Shown: positions 1-12,954, counted from the stretch's first letter. The stretch is DNA of 64,000 nucleotides from Engraulis encrasicolus (GCF_034702125.1 NC_085868.1:24497276-24561275); one strand, 5' to 3'. Numbers and translations are program-made. The notes: generated by a model not told the origin, from the sequence alone.

Positions 1-63
1 AAGGAAAGGAGAGGAAAGGAGAGGAAAGGAAAGGAAAGGAAAGGGCAGGTTTACAAGTTGAGA

Positions 64-177
<114 letters not shown>

Positions 178-674
178 CATTGATGAGGGTTAACCCCTTA
201 GCGCAGAGCCTATGTTATAACCCTTATAAACTTAAGACTCTGTAATATGTCATAGCAACGTTGTTATGATGTAGTTAAGTATTTTCAGCAAATAGTGAAT
301 AGGCCCGCCGGCGACCCCATCTGCAGTAAGAGGCTACGCAAGGTGACAACATGGCTGTGCTGGCCATTACATGCCGTTACTAAGCAGTTTGAATGTAAAC
401 TGTTGTCACACTTCAACTTCGCCCACAGTGCGGTGTCAGACTAGTCATTTCGTGCTATACCCAGTAGTCTGGTTTGCCGTGCTATTAGCTTGGGTTAAAC
501 AGAAAAAGAAACGTTTTGGCATTGGTTTGAAATACATCAGCCCATGTTTAAATGAAGGAAAATATTACCTTGACCTATGACCTTTGACCTTTGCCCAAAG
601 TTATCCAAAGGCTAACTTTGGCTTAGGTCAACAGGCAGGAGTCATTGCCCTTGTCCTCTGAAAATGCCAAACAG

Positions 675-735
675 AACCATCTTTGACAGTTGGTCAAAAC
701 GAGCACTAGTTAAGATTGACTGAACTTGATGCATT
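675..735. repeat. Direct repeat, left copy, flanking col6a1 exon 2
   Basis: A 61-bp segment beginning AACCATCTTTGACAG and ending GAACTTGATGCATT. It recurs in the same orientation at 1945-2004 with about 90% identity. Confidence 0.8.
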
Positions 736-962
736 TATGCCTAAACAAGGTTACTGTGGTCATCTAAGAGCTGCTGTGCATCTTCTTGAAAGTTTTGGAT
801 GAATCATTCAGCATAATCAAAGGAAGTCGGAGAATCAAAGAAACCAAAGACGATAACTGTGGTGGGTCATTGGTCTGATATTAAGTTTTTTAAACATGTT
901 TTTGAAAACATATTATTGACTAACTCTTAGATTCTTAGAGAGAATGGTGACAAAATTGTCAT

Positions 963-1181
963 CTGTGTTGCCAGATTGCCAGTGTTACCCGCCCAATTGG
1001 GCTACTTGGGATGGCCGTCTGCGGGTAAAAACGGGGAAAATTGGCCTTTTGGCATTTTTTTCTGTAGTTTTGTGCCCATAAAAATCAATGCAATTTGTTG
1101 AAATTGGCAGAATTCAGCGCATTTTGGCGGCTTTTGAGAACCTTTTGGGCGGGATTTGGTCAGACACATCTGGCAACACTG
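963..1181 (+). mobile_element. hAT-type MITE, family A copy 1
   Basis: 219 bp with terminal inverted repeats of the form CAGTGTTGCCAGAT / ATCTGGCAACACTG (the 5' end has decayed to CTGTGTTGCC). Flanks are ATTGTCAT (955-962) and ATCGTCAT (1182-1189), an 8-bp target duplication with one mismatch. No transposase is encoded. Three more copies are at 15879, 32328 and 46640. Confidence 0.88.
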
Positions 1182-1321
1182 ATCGTCATCACTATGCCAG
1201 TGGCAGTTACATCTGCACTTCACTCTCTGCTGTAACTTGGATGACATTGTCTTTCAATCAAATAGATTGGGTCTGCCATGCGCAAACCAATTCTGTGGGA
1301 ATTTCTCCTGCTTCTGTTTAC

Positions 1322-1451
1322 CTTTCCTTGAGCTCATCCACAAACTTGTTGGTCCAGTCTTGGATCTGTCTGATGTAGTAATCCGGAGGTTTGGATCGAA
1401 GGGCCACACTCTCAGAGGTATCCAGAACAAAGAACAGATCCACAGGGCAAT
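1322..1451 (-). CDS. col6a1: col6a1 coding exon 2 (start of VWA N1 domain)
   Basis: 130 nt. It encodes 42 full codons from [10 protein letters not shown] to DELKE and ends with the first two bases of the next codon. The polypyrimidine-rich acceptor merges with a (TC)n microsatellite on the coding strand (1467-1547). Confidence 0.9.
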
Positions 1452-1463
1452 CTGATAAACAGA

Positions 1464-1550
<87 letters not shown>

Positions 1551-3865
1551 CACTCACAACAGATGCAAAGTAATCAGAGCAAGCTTGGCTTGAGGGTGAA
1601 CCATATGCCCTCTCAACATCCTCGGTTGGCATGTTGGCATGATGATCTTCTGCTCATGTTGGCAGGGCCACTGATAGCTTTAGTCAGACCCAGGACAAAG
1701 GCATCAGAAAGGGCCCCTCATACAAATTCATACAATGTAACGAAGGCTCAATTCTGTGCCCCAACAATCCCACCCACCTACCCACCGCAGGTTCCCTGCA
1801 TATTGGTATGATTATGAGGCATCCTGACTCTCTCATTCTCAGTGATGCCCACATAACAGGACAACCAAGCCAAGCTGAACTGACACACTTGGGAACTCAC
1901 TGTACCCCGACAATGCTTCCCTTGTGTCCTCCAAATGTGTTTATAACCATCTTTGACAATTGGCCAAAAGAGCACTAGTTAAGTTTGACTGGACTTGATG
2001 CATTGGGTGCTATATCAAGAACACTCCCCTAACACTATTTCAAAATAAGGCTCTGATTTACATGTCTTCAAAGTTCATTGTTGAAAATTCCTATTATGTT
2101 ATGGGATTTAGTATAGGGTGTAACTGCCCACACTAGAAACATGCTACGACATCAGAAAAATGCATTTTTTAGAAAAAGATAAAATTGTGTGATTGATTTG
2201 GTTGGCTTGGCATAGGCTACTTTGCAGTGTCATAGGTGGAAACTAATCCAGACCTGTTAGTCATTGTCGGTCTCTTGATTTGAATGGTAAAACACCTTAA
2301 ATGTTACTGTATACATTGAAAGATAATATTTACAGTACGTCTTCCTGACCTTAGCCTTCCCCTCAGAGAGTCATATGTGAACCTTCAGATAACTGTGATG
2401 TCTGGTCAACCTGTTAAAAATGATCCATACCATAAGGCAGAATGGTGTGGTTTACTCAGGCCTGTCAAGGGACAGTATGAAATCGTCCCAAAAGGATAAG
2501 TCTACAGGGCAGAACTAAGCCTCATCTATAGGCATATTGATGGATAAAAAGCTTCAAAAGATGTTTTAGGCCTACCAAACCTGTGTGAGCACAGTGTCTA
2601 GGGCCTTTCGGCCTATACACCTGGAATAGGATTTGGCTGGGGAAATAGGCCTATTAGGCCTAGCTTTAGTGATAACATAAAAATATTGAAATGTTTCAAA
2701 GAGCAGTGGTAAAACTTTAATTTAGCTGTTTAAACAATCACAATTATTCCATGCAAAACATAGGCCTAATAATGATGCATGTATCAAATTCACATGTAAC
2801 AGTATAGTCTGTTAGCAAACTGTATTATTCTGTTGTGATTAGCAAATTACCTTTGCAGTGACATGAATTGCGTTATCGCTCTCTCTTCATTTTTTTTTAA
2901 ACCCAAAAAATCAAATGTTACATGTCCCTGGTACCCTACCTGTAAGGACCTGCCCCATGTGACTTTTAGTAGTCACGTGACTACATCAGGTAACGCCCAC
3001 TCACAACTATTATGACAATGTAATGAGTTAGTCAATCTGAATATGGCTTGCAGATATTTCCACATCAAAATAGGAAGCTGCACCTAAATAGTCACCAACT
3101 TCAGTTTGTTGTCAGGGATCATACAATTCATGGCAGATCCTTCAAAGTCAGAAAACATGACCATAGGCATTCCAGTAAATTAAACATGACCCTTTCCCTT
3201 ACAGCACAATGAAAAATAGCCTACCTCTGCACTGAGGCAACATGGACAAGCAGACAGGCCCTTAAACGGATTACAAGATGTGGCTTCTGACTGAACTTCA
3301 CAAAGCAGTAAGTGCAAAACCACGCATAGCCAAACAGCAGCTTACACGATCACCATTCATTCCAAATAATGAATTCCTTTATGAAAATTAAACAGATAGG
3401 CTGTAGGCTGAATTTAAATATGAGCTCAAATAATGCTGATTAAATTAGCATAATACAATTATGGTTCCATGACGAACTTCGCCGCTACCTTCTTGAGGAA
3501 CGGTAGCATATAGGCTACTTTCCTCATGTAGCCTACCCAACAGAGTAAAGGTTGTGTAGCCTATAGGCTATAATAAGACAAACGCCAGTTAATCAAACAT
3601 TGATAATCAGTAACAGGCTACAGGCTACGGTAAAAGTCCTGTGATGCGCGTAACTCACATTTCACTTTTGGTTATGCTCAGTTTTGTTGCGCATCTTACT
3701 GCGTCAAAAGTTTTGAAACCGAGGAGTACGCCTATTGCCCTTATCCTTATTAACAGTTATAACATAGTTATTACCTTGAAACGGATTCCGATTCCTTTGC
3801 GTTTGCATCACATCCCATAGCGAACACAGCCATAAAGCCGTCAGAATCAGCCCCCTCCGAGCCAT
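1322..3865 (-). CDS. col6a1: col6a1, collagen VI alpha-1 chain, 5' end (exons 1-2 only; continues left of window)
   Basis: Secreted extracellular-matrix chain that assembles with the alpha-2 and alpha-3 chains into collagen VI microfibrils. Two coding exons are visible. Exon 1 (3775-3865) encodes 30 residues starting MARRGLILTALW, a basic start followed by a hydrophobic signal-peptide core. Exon 2 (1322-1451) encodes the first strand and helix of the N-terminal VWA domain, with [14 protein letters not shown] carrying the MIDAS motif DxSxS. The junction is phase 1: the last G of exon 1 plus AT of exon 2 makes the Asp before CPVDLFF. Donor GTAATA, acceptor TTTATCAG, next donor GTAAAC. Identity comes from the [20 protein letters not shown] stretch, which matches COL6A1 and not COL6A2 (known from the families). 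Intron 1 is 2.3 kb and holds a (GA)n tract next to the exon 2 acceptor. Later VWA and triple-helix exons are not in the window. Confidence 0.9.
1663..1798 (+). mobile_element. hAT-type MITE, family B copy (col6a1 intron 1)
   Basis: 136 bp starting CAGGGCCACTGATAGC and ending GTTCCCTG. The inside has the family words GGGCCCCTCA and ACAATGTAA. Flanks CATGTTGG and CATATTGG are an 8-bp duplication with one mismatch. Confidence 0.85.
1945..2004. repeat. Direct repeat, right copy, flanking col6a1 exon 2
   Basis: Second copy of the 675-735 repeat. The two copies bracket 1.2 kb that includes col6a1 exon 2 and two MITEs. Confidence 0.8.
3775..3865 (-). CDS. col6a1: col6a1 coding exon 1 (signal peptide)
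   Basis: 91 nt, 30 codons plus one base. ATG at 3865-3863 sits in a good context (AACCATGG). It encodes a signal peptide and a short basic linker ending NRNPFQ. The donor GTAATAAC follows at 3774. Confidence 0.88.
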
Positions 3866-4120
3866 GGTTCCCAAAAACTGGTCTTTGCACGCTGACCGTG
3901 CAAACTACGGGCGAAGCAGCGCCGTTCGCCTACCTGGATACTTAATAAGGGGAGGAATAGGAAATTAGCGGCCGAAGTAATCCAGAAATGCCCCGCTGGA
4001 CCAGTGTAACGGGACAGAGGAGCGGGAGGAAGCGTCGGCTGGAAGCGCAGCTCCAGATGTGAACGCCTTAATGTTAAAGAGGGCGGAGGAGGAGTTCAGC
4101 AAGTGGCCTGTCTCAGAATG
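3866..4120 (-). promoter_or_regulatory. col6a1 5' UTR and proximal promoter region
   Basis: This is the block directly upstream of the col6a1 start codon. It is noticeably richer in C and G than its surroundings, with G-rich stretches (GGGCGGAGGAGG near 4080) and an AT-rich TTATTAAG-like site on the minus strand near 3940-3947 that could place a start near 3915. The assignment is by position; no transcript evidence is visible. Confidence 0.4.
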
Positions 4121-4652
4121 CCATATCCAAAAGAACCCAGTAAAGACTCATACAGTCTAGCAATATGCTTTTTAAGGCTTTATGAAACATTTTAAATAAG
4201 ATTTCACTGCTCAATATGAACTTAATGTGCCCAGTTATGTGTGTTAATTTCTGCACGTGTACTGGGCTAATAACATGAACATCAGTGTTTGTTTCACAAA
4301 GTTAAGCATTGTATAGGTTGTTCATAGTTGTGGCCAACATTAATATGATCAACACATTTGGTCTCTGTTTTTTTTAAAACATTTTCTCTTGCTCACATCT
4401 CTCTCTCTAACCCCCCCCCCCACACACACACACACAGACTGTGAGGAATGGAGACATTTTTAGTTAAGCAGAAGTCAGTCTTATGTGGTGAAGTCTCATT
4501 TGAGCAACTTCATCTGTGGATGTAAGTAGTGAAACTTGTGCTTCGATCTGACGATTAACTTGTCTATTCAATGTTGCATTGGAGTGAGGGAGCGTTTTAG
4601 TGAAGAGCATTATTGTGTGAAGAGTGAGAGAGTGGAGACATTTGGTGGAAAC

Positions 4653-4776
4653 CCTCTCCTCTCCTCTCCTCTCCTCTCCTCTCCTCTCCTCTCCTCTCCC
4701 CTCCTCTCCTCTCCTCTCCTCTCCTCTCCTCTCCTCTCATCTCCTCTCCTCTCCTCTCCTCTCCTCTCCTCTCCTC
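4653..4776. repeat. (CTCCT)n pentanucleotide microsatellite
   Basis: About 25 copies of CTCCT with a few point variants. The ORFs through it are artefacts of the repeat. Confidence 0.97.
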
Positions 4777-5289
4777 CACTGGCCACATGTTTGGGAAACT
4801 TGCCTAGGGAGTGATGAGTGTATTGGGGGTGGGGTGGGGGGTGTAAGAGGAGGAAAGTGGAGGGGGGGAGGGCAGAGCTTTCTCCACACATCTGCATCTC
4901 TTCAACATCCAAACACCCCCCCCCCACACACACACACACCACCACCACACACACACACCTCCCACGCTCCCCTTCCAGTCTCCAGCATGCATGCGGTTCT
5001 GAAGAGGAAGAGCGCCATCTATGTGTGTGCGCCTGCCATGCAGCCAGTGTTTTTTTTCACTTCTCCACATAAATCACACATGTTCAGATGTGCATTATGT
5101 AACTTAACAGTGGAGACTGTATGTTACATGCCTTTGTTAGAAAGCATACGCAAGGGAGGCTTCAAATAGCAACAGCAAGCCACTGACCATTACACAACCC
5201 CCAATATAGGCTACCAGCGTCTTGTATGTGAAGTTCCAACTCCCATTGTCATTGTGACCAGCACCAGAGATGGTATCTAAGCGTCCACC

Positions 5290-5536
5290 TCTGACAGCAC
5301 GCCGCACACAACGAAATTGCATTCATGCCTCACCCGTGCAAGGGGACAGACCCCGATGGTGCCCGATAGGGAGCATTGCGGTGGGACGGTACCATGCTCA
5401 GGGTACCTCAAACTCATGGAGGAGGATGGGGTAGAGCACTGGTTAATTACTCCCCCTCCCCACCAACCTGGCGGGTCAGGAGTCGAACCGGCAACCTTGG
5501 GTTTACAAGTCTGACGCCCTAACCACTCACCCATGA
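5290..5536 (-). mobile_element. tRNA-derived SINE, family 1 (inverted)
   Basis: Read on the minus strand the head is CATGGGTGAGTGGTTAGGGC (A-box-like), followed by GGTTCGACTCC (B box), then a body with GTACCGTCC and GCATTGC. Same family as 32075, 33448 and 54205. Confidence 0.8.
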
Positions 5537-5876
5537 GTTGCCCTATGAGTTGTATGAGTTGTTCACTACAATATCATCATCTTTCAGAGTTGGTGCACTG
5601 CACACAAATAAGCCTCCAATAATTATTACGGCAATGATATCACATACACATACGAAAGAAAGAATAAGATCACCAGATCTAATTCGCATGCCACGACTCC
5701 AAAAACAAGTCCATTTGCCGCCTGACTGACGGACAGATTGATATACTGTCAAAAAGAGTTGCTTGCAAGCGACTAAACGCAAATTCAACTGTTTCCAATC
5801 CACTGTAATTAAGCAAGTGGATTTCCTCTGCAACAGCATGCATATCTTCTTTTTTTCTCTCATAGTGTCATGCATG

Positions 5877-6031
5877 CAGGGCTGCTGACAGATTTTGCGG
5901 GGCCTGGGACAAAGTAATCTGAAAGCCCACCCACCCAATACATATAATATAATGAGGACCCAATATTGGGCCTACTTCTTCCTGGATCCAGGACAACTGA
6001 TCCCTTTGTCCCTCATCTGTCGGCATCCCTG
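5877..6031 (+). mobile_element. hAT-type MITE, family B copy
   Basis: Starts CAGGGCTGCTGACAG and ends CTGTCGGCATCCCTG. GTGTCATG is found on both sides (5865-5872, four bases before the terminus, and 6032-6039). Confidence 0.8.
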
Positions 6032-6402
6032 GTGTCATGGAAGATTAACACTCAGTGGCCTAATTGAGAAGACTGCCACTAGGCCTACCACAGCTAAGAG
6101 CAATTGGGGAAGTACACACCCCAAATCTCCTCCTTTTCCCAAAATGGGACGTGCAAACTCTATGTTAGCGGTTAGGTGGCGTGCAACATAGCTCGAGGAA
6201 GACAAGCCCCTCGACCAAGACATGACTCTGGTGATTGATGGGTAGTGAGAGACAGGGCAAGTGGGTGTAATTGGATATGATGAATGGACTTGAGGGAGAG
6301 CAAAACATGTTAGGGTTGTGAATGCACAGCGCTTTTTTATGAGAAGCTATTGTGTGCAGGCTTGTAAGTTCTTTTTAGGCTACATCTTTTTTCTGACCTG
6401 TT

Positions 6403-6405
<3 letters not shown>

Positions 6406-6485
<80 letters not shown>
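6406..6485. repeat. (TC)n microsatellite
   Basis: Pure TC tract with a TCTA-containing 3' extension. Confidence 0.97.
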
Positions 6486-6498
<13 letters not shown>

Positions 6499-7066
6499 CC
6501 TCTATCTATCTCTCTGCATGTGCGTGTATGTGTGAATCAGTGCATGTACAGTATGTGATTGTCTGGAGGAGATGAGGGGGGAAAAACTCTCTGGTGCACG
6601 AGAAAGTATTTTCCCTCAGAGAAACAGTTCGTGTTGACTTTCTGCTTAACATTTAATGAACAACGCTGTGTGCTTTGGCTCTGAAATAGAAAGACTATAG
6701 TTCTTTCTGAGGGAGGTTTGACAGTAGTGTGTTTTAAATAAGAGTTGGACAGGGAGTTGGGGGTATTTTGAAGCAAACAGTTGCTTGTCAGTAGAAGCTC
6801 TCTTCCCTCCCTGAAGCAAAGGATTCAGTTCTTTTCTTTTTTCTTTTCTTTTTCTCTTTTTTTTGGACAAAATTCTATTACTGTGAATGCTCTTGGCCAG
6901 GCCACTGCAGGCTTTTTCCACTGATCTCATGCTCCAGCTCTCTTTTTTTCCGCATCAAAAAAGTGAAGGGAAAAAAGAAATTCATTTTGAGCAGACATGG
7001 AGCGAGGGATGAAGGAAGGCTAAGAGGAGGAGGGGGATGGAGTAAGTGGGTTGGGAGGCAGCAGTG

Positions 7067-7067
7067 A

Positions 7068-7118
<51 letters not shown>

Positions 7119-7141
7119 CGAGAGAGAGAGCAAGAGAGAGA
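7067..7141. repeat. (GA)n microsatellite
   Basis: GA dinucleotide tract with GAGC interruptions, on a purine-rich plus strand. Confidence 0.95.
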
Positions 7142-7351
7142 GAATATGGTGAGATGAGGATGAGGAGGAGGAGAAGAAAAAAGAGAGGGGAAAGGAGGAG
7201 GGGGGAAAACATCTGGTAGTCATCAGCGTTTAATAGTGGAGGTTCAACTGTAAATCTGAGGAAGAGTTTGGCGGCCGTGTGCAGCCCAGACCCGGGCAGG
7301 AGCCCTCCTTTACCTCCTTTATGAGGGAGGGATGACATCAGGCCACACTCC

Positions 7352-7740
<389 letters not shown>

Positions 7741-8033
7741 GGGGGGAGTGATGGGAGATGGGGAAGGGGAGAAGACGATCTCGAGACATAGCAATGTAGT
7801 GTATAGCATTTCACAGCGCCTGCTGTAAACAGCCAGGAAGCCGGAGGCCGATAGGGCCGGACAGCTGACCCAAACAATTTATTCCTGTGCGCTGGCTCAG
7901 TCCCCAGCCGAAACATCTGAGGGCCGACTCCGTCCAGGGCTGGAGAGGGGGTTATACTACACTGTAGCAGGCAGGGCCTTGTTAGGCAATGCACACCACA
8001 ACAGACCCACCACTAAAGGTCTATTGCTTTGGT

Positions 8034-8410
8034 CTTACAGTGTGTTTGGAGGTTTTTTTTAAATTTCACCACTCAAGGGAGGTAGTAGTTGACCTTACTA
8101 CGTGTAGAGATCGAGGTGTAAATGAAGTAGTTCACTGCTAAAGGTCCAACGCAACATGCTTCAGTCATACCTAGAGGGTTACACACAGTATGTTTGGTGT
8201 TTTTATTTGAGCGCTCAGGGGAGCTTGTATAGTTGACCTTATTACATGTAGAAGTCAAGGTGTAAATCAAGAAGTCCAGACCTGATGTTGTGCACTTGAG
8301 TCTTAGACGCTTACATACAGCATGTTTGGAGGTTTTTTTATTTCAGCACTTGGGGAGCTTAGGCTGTAGTATTTGACCTTATTACGCATAGAAGTTTAGG
8401 CGTAAATTAA
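8034..8410. repeat. Three-copy ~140-bp tandem repeat
   Basis: Units begin near 8036, 8178 and 8318 with ACAGYRTGTTTGGAGGTTTT-like sequence and continue through GTTGACCTTATTACRTGTAG and AGGTGTAAAT. Diverged by perhaps 20%. Confidence 0.75.
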
Positions 8411-8652
8411 GTGTCTGGAGATGCGGACAGAACACGTATATGTATATGTATACCATAATAGTTATGTTTGGAGTCATCGGAGGAGTTTGGAGTATAGTGT
8501 AAATTGTTAAGCCGTATGCCAGAGCCAAGGGAGCAGGCCTGTCAAAACCAGGCAAGCAAACTAGGCGATTGCCAAGGGCCCGCAGCTGAAAGGGGTGCCC
8601 TTGGCAATGATTGGTTATGTACTTGTATTCAAACGACAACTGTGCAGACACT

Positions 8653-8815
8653 CAGGCCCGCTGACAGCTTTTGCGGGGCCAGGGACAAAGACATCTGAAA
8701 GGGCCCCTTACCCAATACATACAATGTAATGGGGACCTGATTCTGTGCCCCCTATCTCCCTGGGCCCGGGACAACATACCCCTTTGCCCCACAACACCCC
8801 CCGTCGACGGGCCTA
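8653..8815 (+). mobile_element. hAT-type MITE, family B copy
   Basis: 163 bp from CAGGCCCGCTGACAGC to GTCGACGGGCCTA, flanked by a perfect 8-bp duplication CAGACACT (8645-8652 and 8816-8823). Confidence 0.9.
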
Positions 8816-8823
8816 CAGACACT

Positions 8824-11400
8824 AGTCCCTCTTTGCCTAGGGCACCCAGATACCTTGAGACGACTCTGAAAGGAAAAGCCCACAGATTCTGGCATTGTAA
8901 ACACATATGAATCTGTTTCAAAGCTTTCACCAAACAGCTCTGCAGTACACACTTGTGATGATGTGTAGGCACCGTTTGCCTTTGAATACATACTATACTA
9001 TATATGCAGACGTTGCTGACCTTCCAGAAATGGCTTTCTGCAGTTTGGGATGTATACATTTTCTATTTTACTGGAAGGCTGAAACAGCTGTTATGAAGAA
9101 AGTGCCTGTCACCAAGTATGCAAAGTGTACATTAAAGACGCAAAAGCCAGTGGAATGCAAAGTGAAAGACAAAAAATATTACGGCATATTTACAGTAATA
9201 CACCTCTTGTCCAACATTGAGTAGTGATATTCATAGCTCCTGTATAGCCCTATTTAAAAGAGAGGGAGTTGATCCTTTTTAGATGCGTCCTAGCATCTCT
9301 ATAAGATAGTATGTCCGTCCATCCGTCGGTCGGTCGGTCAGTCAGTCGGTCAATTGGTCGGTCGATCCATCCGTCTGAAACGCATTCTCTAATTGTAATT
9401 CCCTCCTGTGTCCACAAGTTCAAGTTCAAGTCCAAGAGTTTATTTGCCATGTCAACAAAGTTGATAGGATTTTTTTGTAGCATATCCCCCAACATCAAAA
9501 CAAAACAAGGCAGCAGAGTGCATAGACAGACGCATCTTTGTCCGCCTGTCGGACTTGTTAGTAAGAATCAGGACCACTTTGGTCAGGCACAGGAAAGGTC
9601 AGTCATTGGAAAGGGCCCCTCAACGCATACAGTATAATTACTTCATACTTGATTCAGGACCCCCAAGCTCCCTGGGCCTAGCACAACTGACCCCTTTGTT
9701 GTCCTCTGTCAGTTTCCCTGCGGGATGTTACACTAACTTAAAAATGCAAATGTGTCTCGCAGCTGCGGGAAGACAAGGGGAAGAAGTCCAGACGTCTCTA
9801 ATTTAGGCAGTGAGACCTCCTTGTCTGCAAGGGCTCGGGTGATGGAACAAGTACAAGAAGGGTACAGAAAGGGTTTTGTCTGTGAAACGCTGAATAATTC
9901 ATTAGAAATTCATCACAAACATGGGATGTCTCCTACCTTGCTTTTTTCTTGTTCTTCGTTCTTTTCCATTGAATTCTGTTTGGGGGATGCTCAGAGGCAG
10001 TGTGTGGGTTTGACACAGTATGGAGTTGTCAGTCAGTGGCAACATGGTGGTCTCATGTGATATGGGAGAAATTTACGAGGAACGTCGAGAGGGTTCTGGG
10101 GAACTGGAGAAACGCTGTTCTGATAAGTTCTGATGAGTTCTGTGGAAGACTTCTAAAAGATCATGCATGGTTCACAGAAAGACCACAGGTGGTTCAAATG
10201 AACTACTAAGCTCAATTTCTCCTACGCGCTTAGTCATACTGCGACTGAGTCTCGTAGATATATCAGCGGCAAACATTTGGAACATTAACACATCTAGAAA
10301 AGAAAAAAACACGAGTTAAGTGTCAAAACCAAACACATCTGTCATAATATGTGGTCGACAGTTTAAGAAAACACAGAACAGTCAATTTTCATTTGCGAGA
10401 AAGGCTTTTCTTCAAAGGCTTTCCCTTCAACAGACCTAATACCTTGACCGACAAGACTTTTGTAACTGTTTCTGAAATGTAATCACGTATATGGGCTTAG
10501 GTCAAGCCCCAGAGGGACATAGAGCAGAAAAGAATAGTTAGCCTATATACCCCATAGCACATCTGCATCGGCACTGTGTGGAGGTAGTTCTTCAGAAATA
10601 GTTCTATTTTTGTGGAATCAGGGCCGTTTCATGGCGTTCATGGTTGGGACAGGCCTGTGTGGGATCATTCCTCCCTCTATTGACAGAATGTAGACATTGT
10701 AGAAGAACGTCTGCATAACAAACAGATGGCTGCCAGACACACAGGCTGTGGTGAGGCATCTACTATGAAGCTTTGAATACTCCACTCTTGCTGTTCACAA
10801 AATGTCTTCCGAGAGTCTGACTCTGTTAAAATAGACCTGTGTGTGTGTGTGATCATTAACTTTACACATAAAGGGCCTTATAAGAACACTGATAATCTTG
10901 GAGTGATAGTCTGAAAAACAAAACGAGAGTCTGAATAACACAAAAAAGCACACAACATGTGAAAAAAAAAGTTTTCAAAATGTTTTCTTGTTTGGAAAGT
11001 CGTGCAAATAACCACACCATTACTTCTGCCATGTTAGAAGTCACGGCAATTTAATGAAACCTAAAACAACAAACTCGTCTGTAAACCCAATACACCACTC
11101 CGACTGCAGTTCCTAACATTGTTTATCTTACAAAGGGTCCTTGTAATAGTTCAGTTCTGCAGGAACATGTTGCATCTGTGTGCATTTAGCCGAAGTTGGT
11201 TAAGTACTTTGTTATGCATTCCTCTATACATGGCCATATGGGACATCAGAGTAGCATAATAAAGCATGGCATCCGTTGGGAAATGAAATGTGAGTAAAAA
11301 GTTTTCAACACATAATCTGCGACGTGACAGACGTAGTGCACATATTACATATGAATGCATGGTACTCACGCACATGCACAGCACAGCCATGGAAACCGAC
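8824..11400. other. Intergenic, no gene recognised
   Basis: Includes a short (GTCG)n-like patch (9303-9375), a degraded family B MITE and about 1.6 kb (9730-11400) of AT-rich sequence without recognisable features. ORFs here show no splice-bounded or conserved pattern. Confidence 0.55.
9540..9725 (+). mobile_element. Family B MITE, degraded copy
   Basis: Shares internal words GGAAAGGGCCCCTCA, CTCCCTGGGCC and GACCCCTTTG with family B. Ends are too decayed to identify a target duplication. Confidence 0.6.
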
Positions 11401-11411
11401 AGTGGTGGGGA

Positions 11412-11527
11412 CAAATAGGGTTGTTGTCCTGGGCCCAGGGGGGAAAGGGGCCCCGGAATTGGGTCTCCATTACATTTTATGCATTGGGTATGGGGCCCTT
11501 TCAGACTTTGTCCCTGGCCTGGCAAAA
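11412..11527 (-). mobile_element. Family B MITE, degraded inverted copy
   Basis: Reverse-oriented core (TGTCCTGGGCCCAGG ... GGGGCCCTTTCAGACTTTG) without intact ends. Confidence 0.6.
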
Positions 11528-11569
11528 GCACAGCACACACCCACGCACATCCACTCAACCAAGAACATA

Positions 11570-11767
<198 letters not shown>

Positions 11768-11905
11768 TAACACTGACTCTATGAACTCTACAATTGCGTA
11801 GCTCCATTTAAAAGCATAATCAAGTGACATGGCTTTGAAGTAAGGCTGGTAACCACACACTGCACACAGATGTCTTTCCTCAGCGACGTAGCCCACATGA
11901 CTGAC

Positions 11906-12059
11906 GAGGGCCGCTAACAGCTTTGGCTGGATCCGGGGAGAAAGGCATTTGAAAGGGTACCCCACCTAATACAATGTAAGGACCCATACAATGAGGACTC
12001 AATTCTGGGCCCTCTCTTTCCCTGGACAACTGACCCTCTTGCCCCAGTCAGCTTCCCTG
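11906..12059 (+). mobile_element. hAT-type MITE, family B copy
   Basis: 154 bp from GAGGGCCGCTAACAGC to CAGCTTCCCTG, flanked by a perfect 8-bp duplication TGACTGAC (11898-11905 and 12060-12067). Confidence 0.9.
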
Positions 12060-12507
12060 TGACTGACTACAAAAGGCAAAGATGAGAGATATTTATGAGA
12101 TACTGTGTTAGACTAATAAGCCCATGACACAAGTGTCACACAAAGCCACAATCTGACACACATAAATGTGATTACATTGTAAATGTAGGTCATGTTGTTC
12201 ATTAACAAGTAATACAGGATTCATAAAACTGCCTCTTTGGTTTGGCCTTTGGTTTGGTTTCGCCTCGTTATTGGTTGAGAGACGATGTCAGCAGACACCT
12301 TCACAAATATTATACTCTATGGGCAGATCGATGTGGCCTAATGGGCAGACAGTTTGTCTTGGGATTGGGAAGGTTAGACAAAGATTTTCAATATGGTGAC
12401 AGAAGATGAAGCGTACTATGCATCACCAATGCAAGAAAGTGCCATCCACTCCGGTCTCTTAAATGGGCGTGACATTCCAATTGAAATGCATTCATTCTCC
12501 TATGCTG

Positions 12508-12622
12508 CATCTCAAATGTTGCACTTGTGCACTTCAGTGTTCATGTTTCAATGCATATTACGCATTATGTAGTAACGCATTGAAACATGGTGCCCGAAGT
12601 GCACAACTGCGCCATTTGAGGT
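12508..12622. mobile_element. Foldback MITE
   Basis: A 115-bp hairpin with CTCAAATG and CATTTGAG at the ends, internal GTGCACTTC / GAAGTGCAC and CATGTTTCAATGC / GCATTGAAACATG pairs. Confidence 0.65.
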
Positions 12623-12744
12623 CCATCACTAGTCTCCTAGTCTCCTAAAGGGGTGTGGCTGCCATTGGTTGACATCTCAGAGCCTTACTTCATTGATTCT
12701 GGAAAAAAACTCCTTATGAACTGTCTCCTCCTTATCTATCCTCT

Positions 12745-12870
12745 CTGGTTGCAGGTTCAAACCTGGTACCAGCAGAAACAATGTGAGTATTGAGCACCCT
12801 CATCTATGGGTGACGTTGAGCAAGGTACCTAAAGCTAGGCCACATTGTTCCAGAAGCTGTGAACCTTATC
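12745..12870 (+). mobile_element. SINE family 4, fragment
   Basis: GGTTGCAGGTTCAAACC (B box) followed by TTGAGCAAGGTACCTAAAGC and CACATTGTTCCAG. Confidence 0.65.
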
Positions 12871-12954
12871 CTGTGCCCAAACCACACAGTTGGCTCACAA
12901 GTGTAATTACAAGCGTAAGCACACAGGATTTGGTGCAAATCCTAACCCGTCCAC

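Larger units (their letters stand above)
1452..3774 (-). other. col6a1 intron 1
   Basis: Intron 1 contains (GA)n at 1467-1547 and a 136-bp hAT-type MITE at 1663-1798. From about 2000 to 3770 it is AT-rich sequence with many TAGGCCTA-like words and no ORF or repeat I can name. Confidence 0.6.

Noticed and set aside
1322..1451. col6a2 instead of col6a1
   Set aside because: The exon reads [17 protein letters not shown], the alpha-1 pattern; alpha-2 has [15 protein letters not shown].
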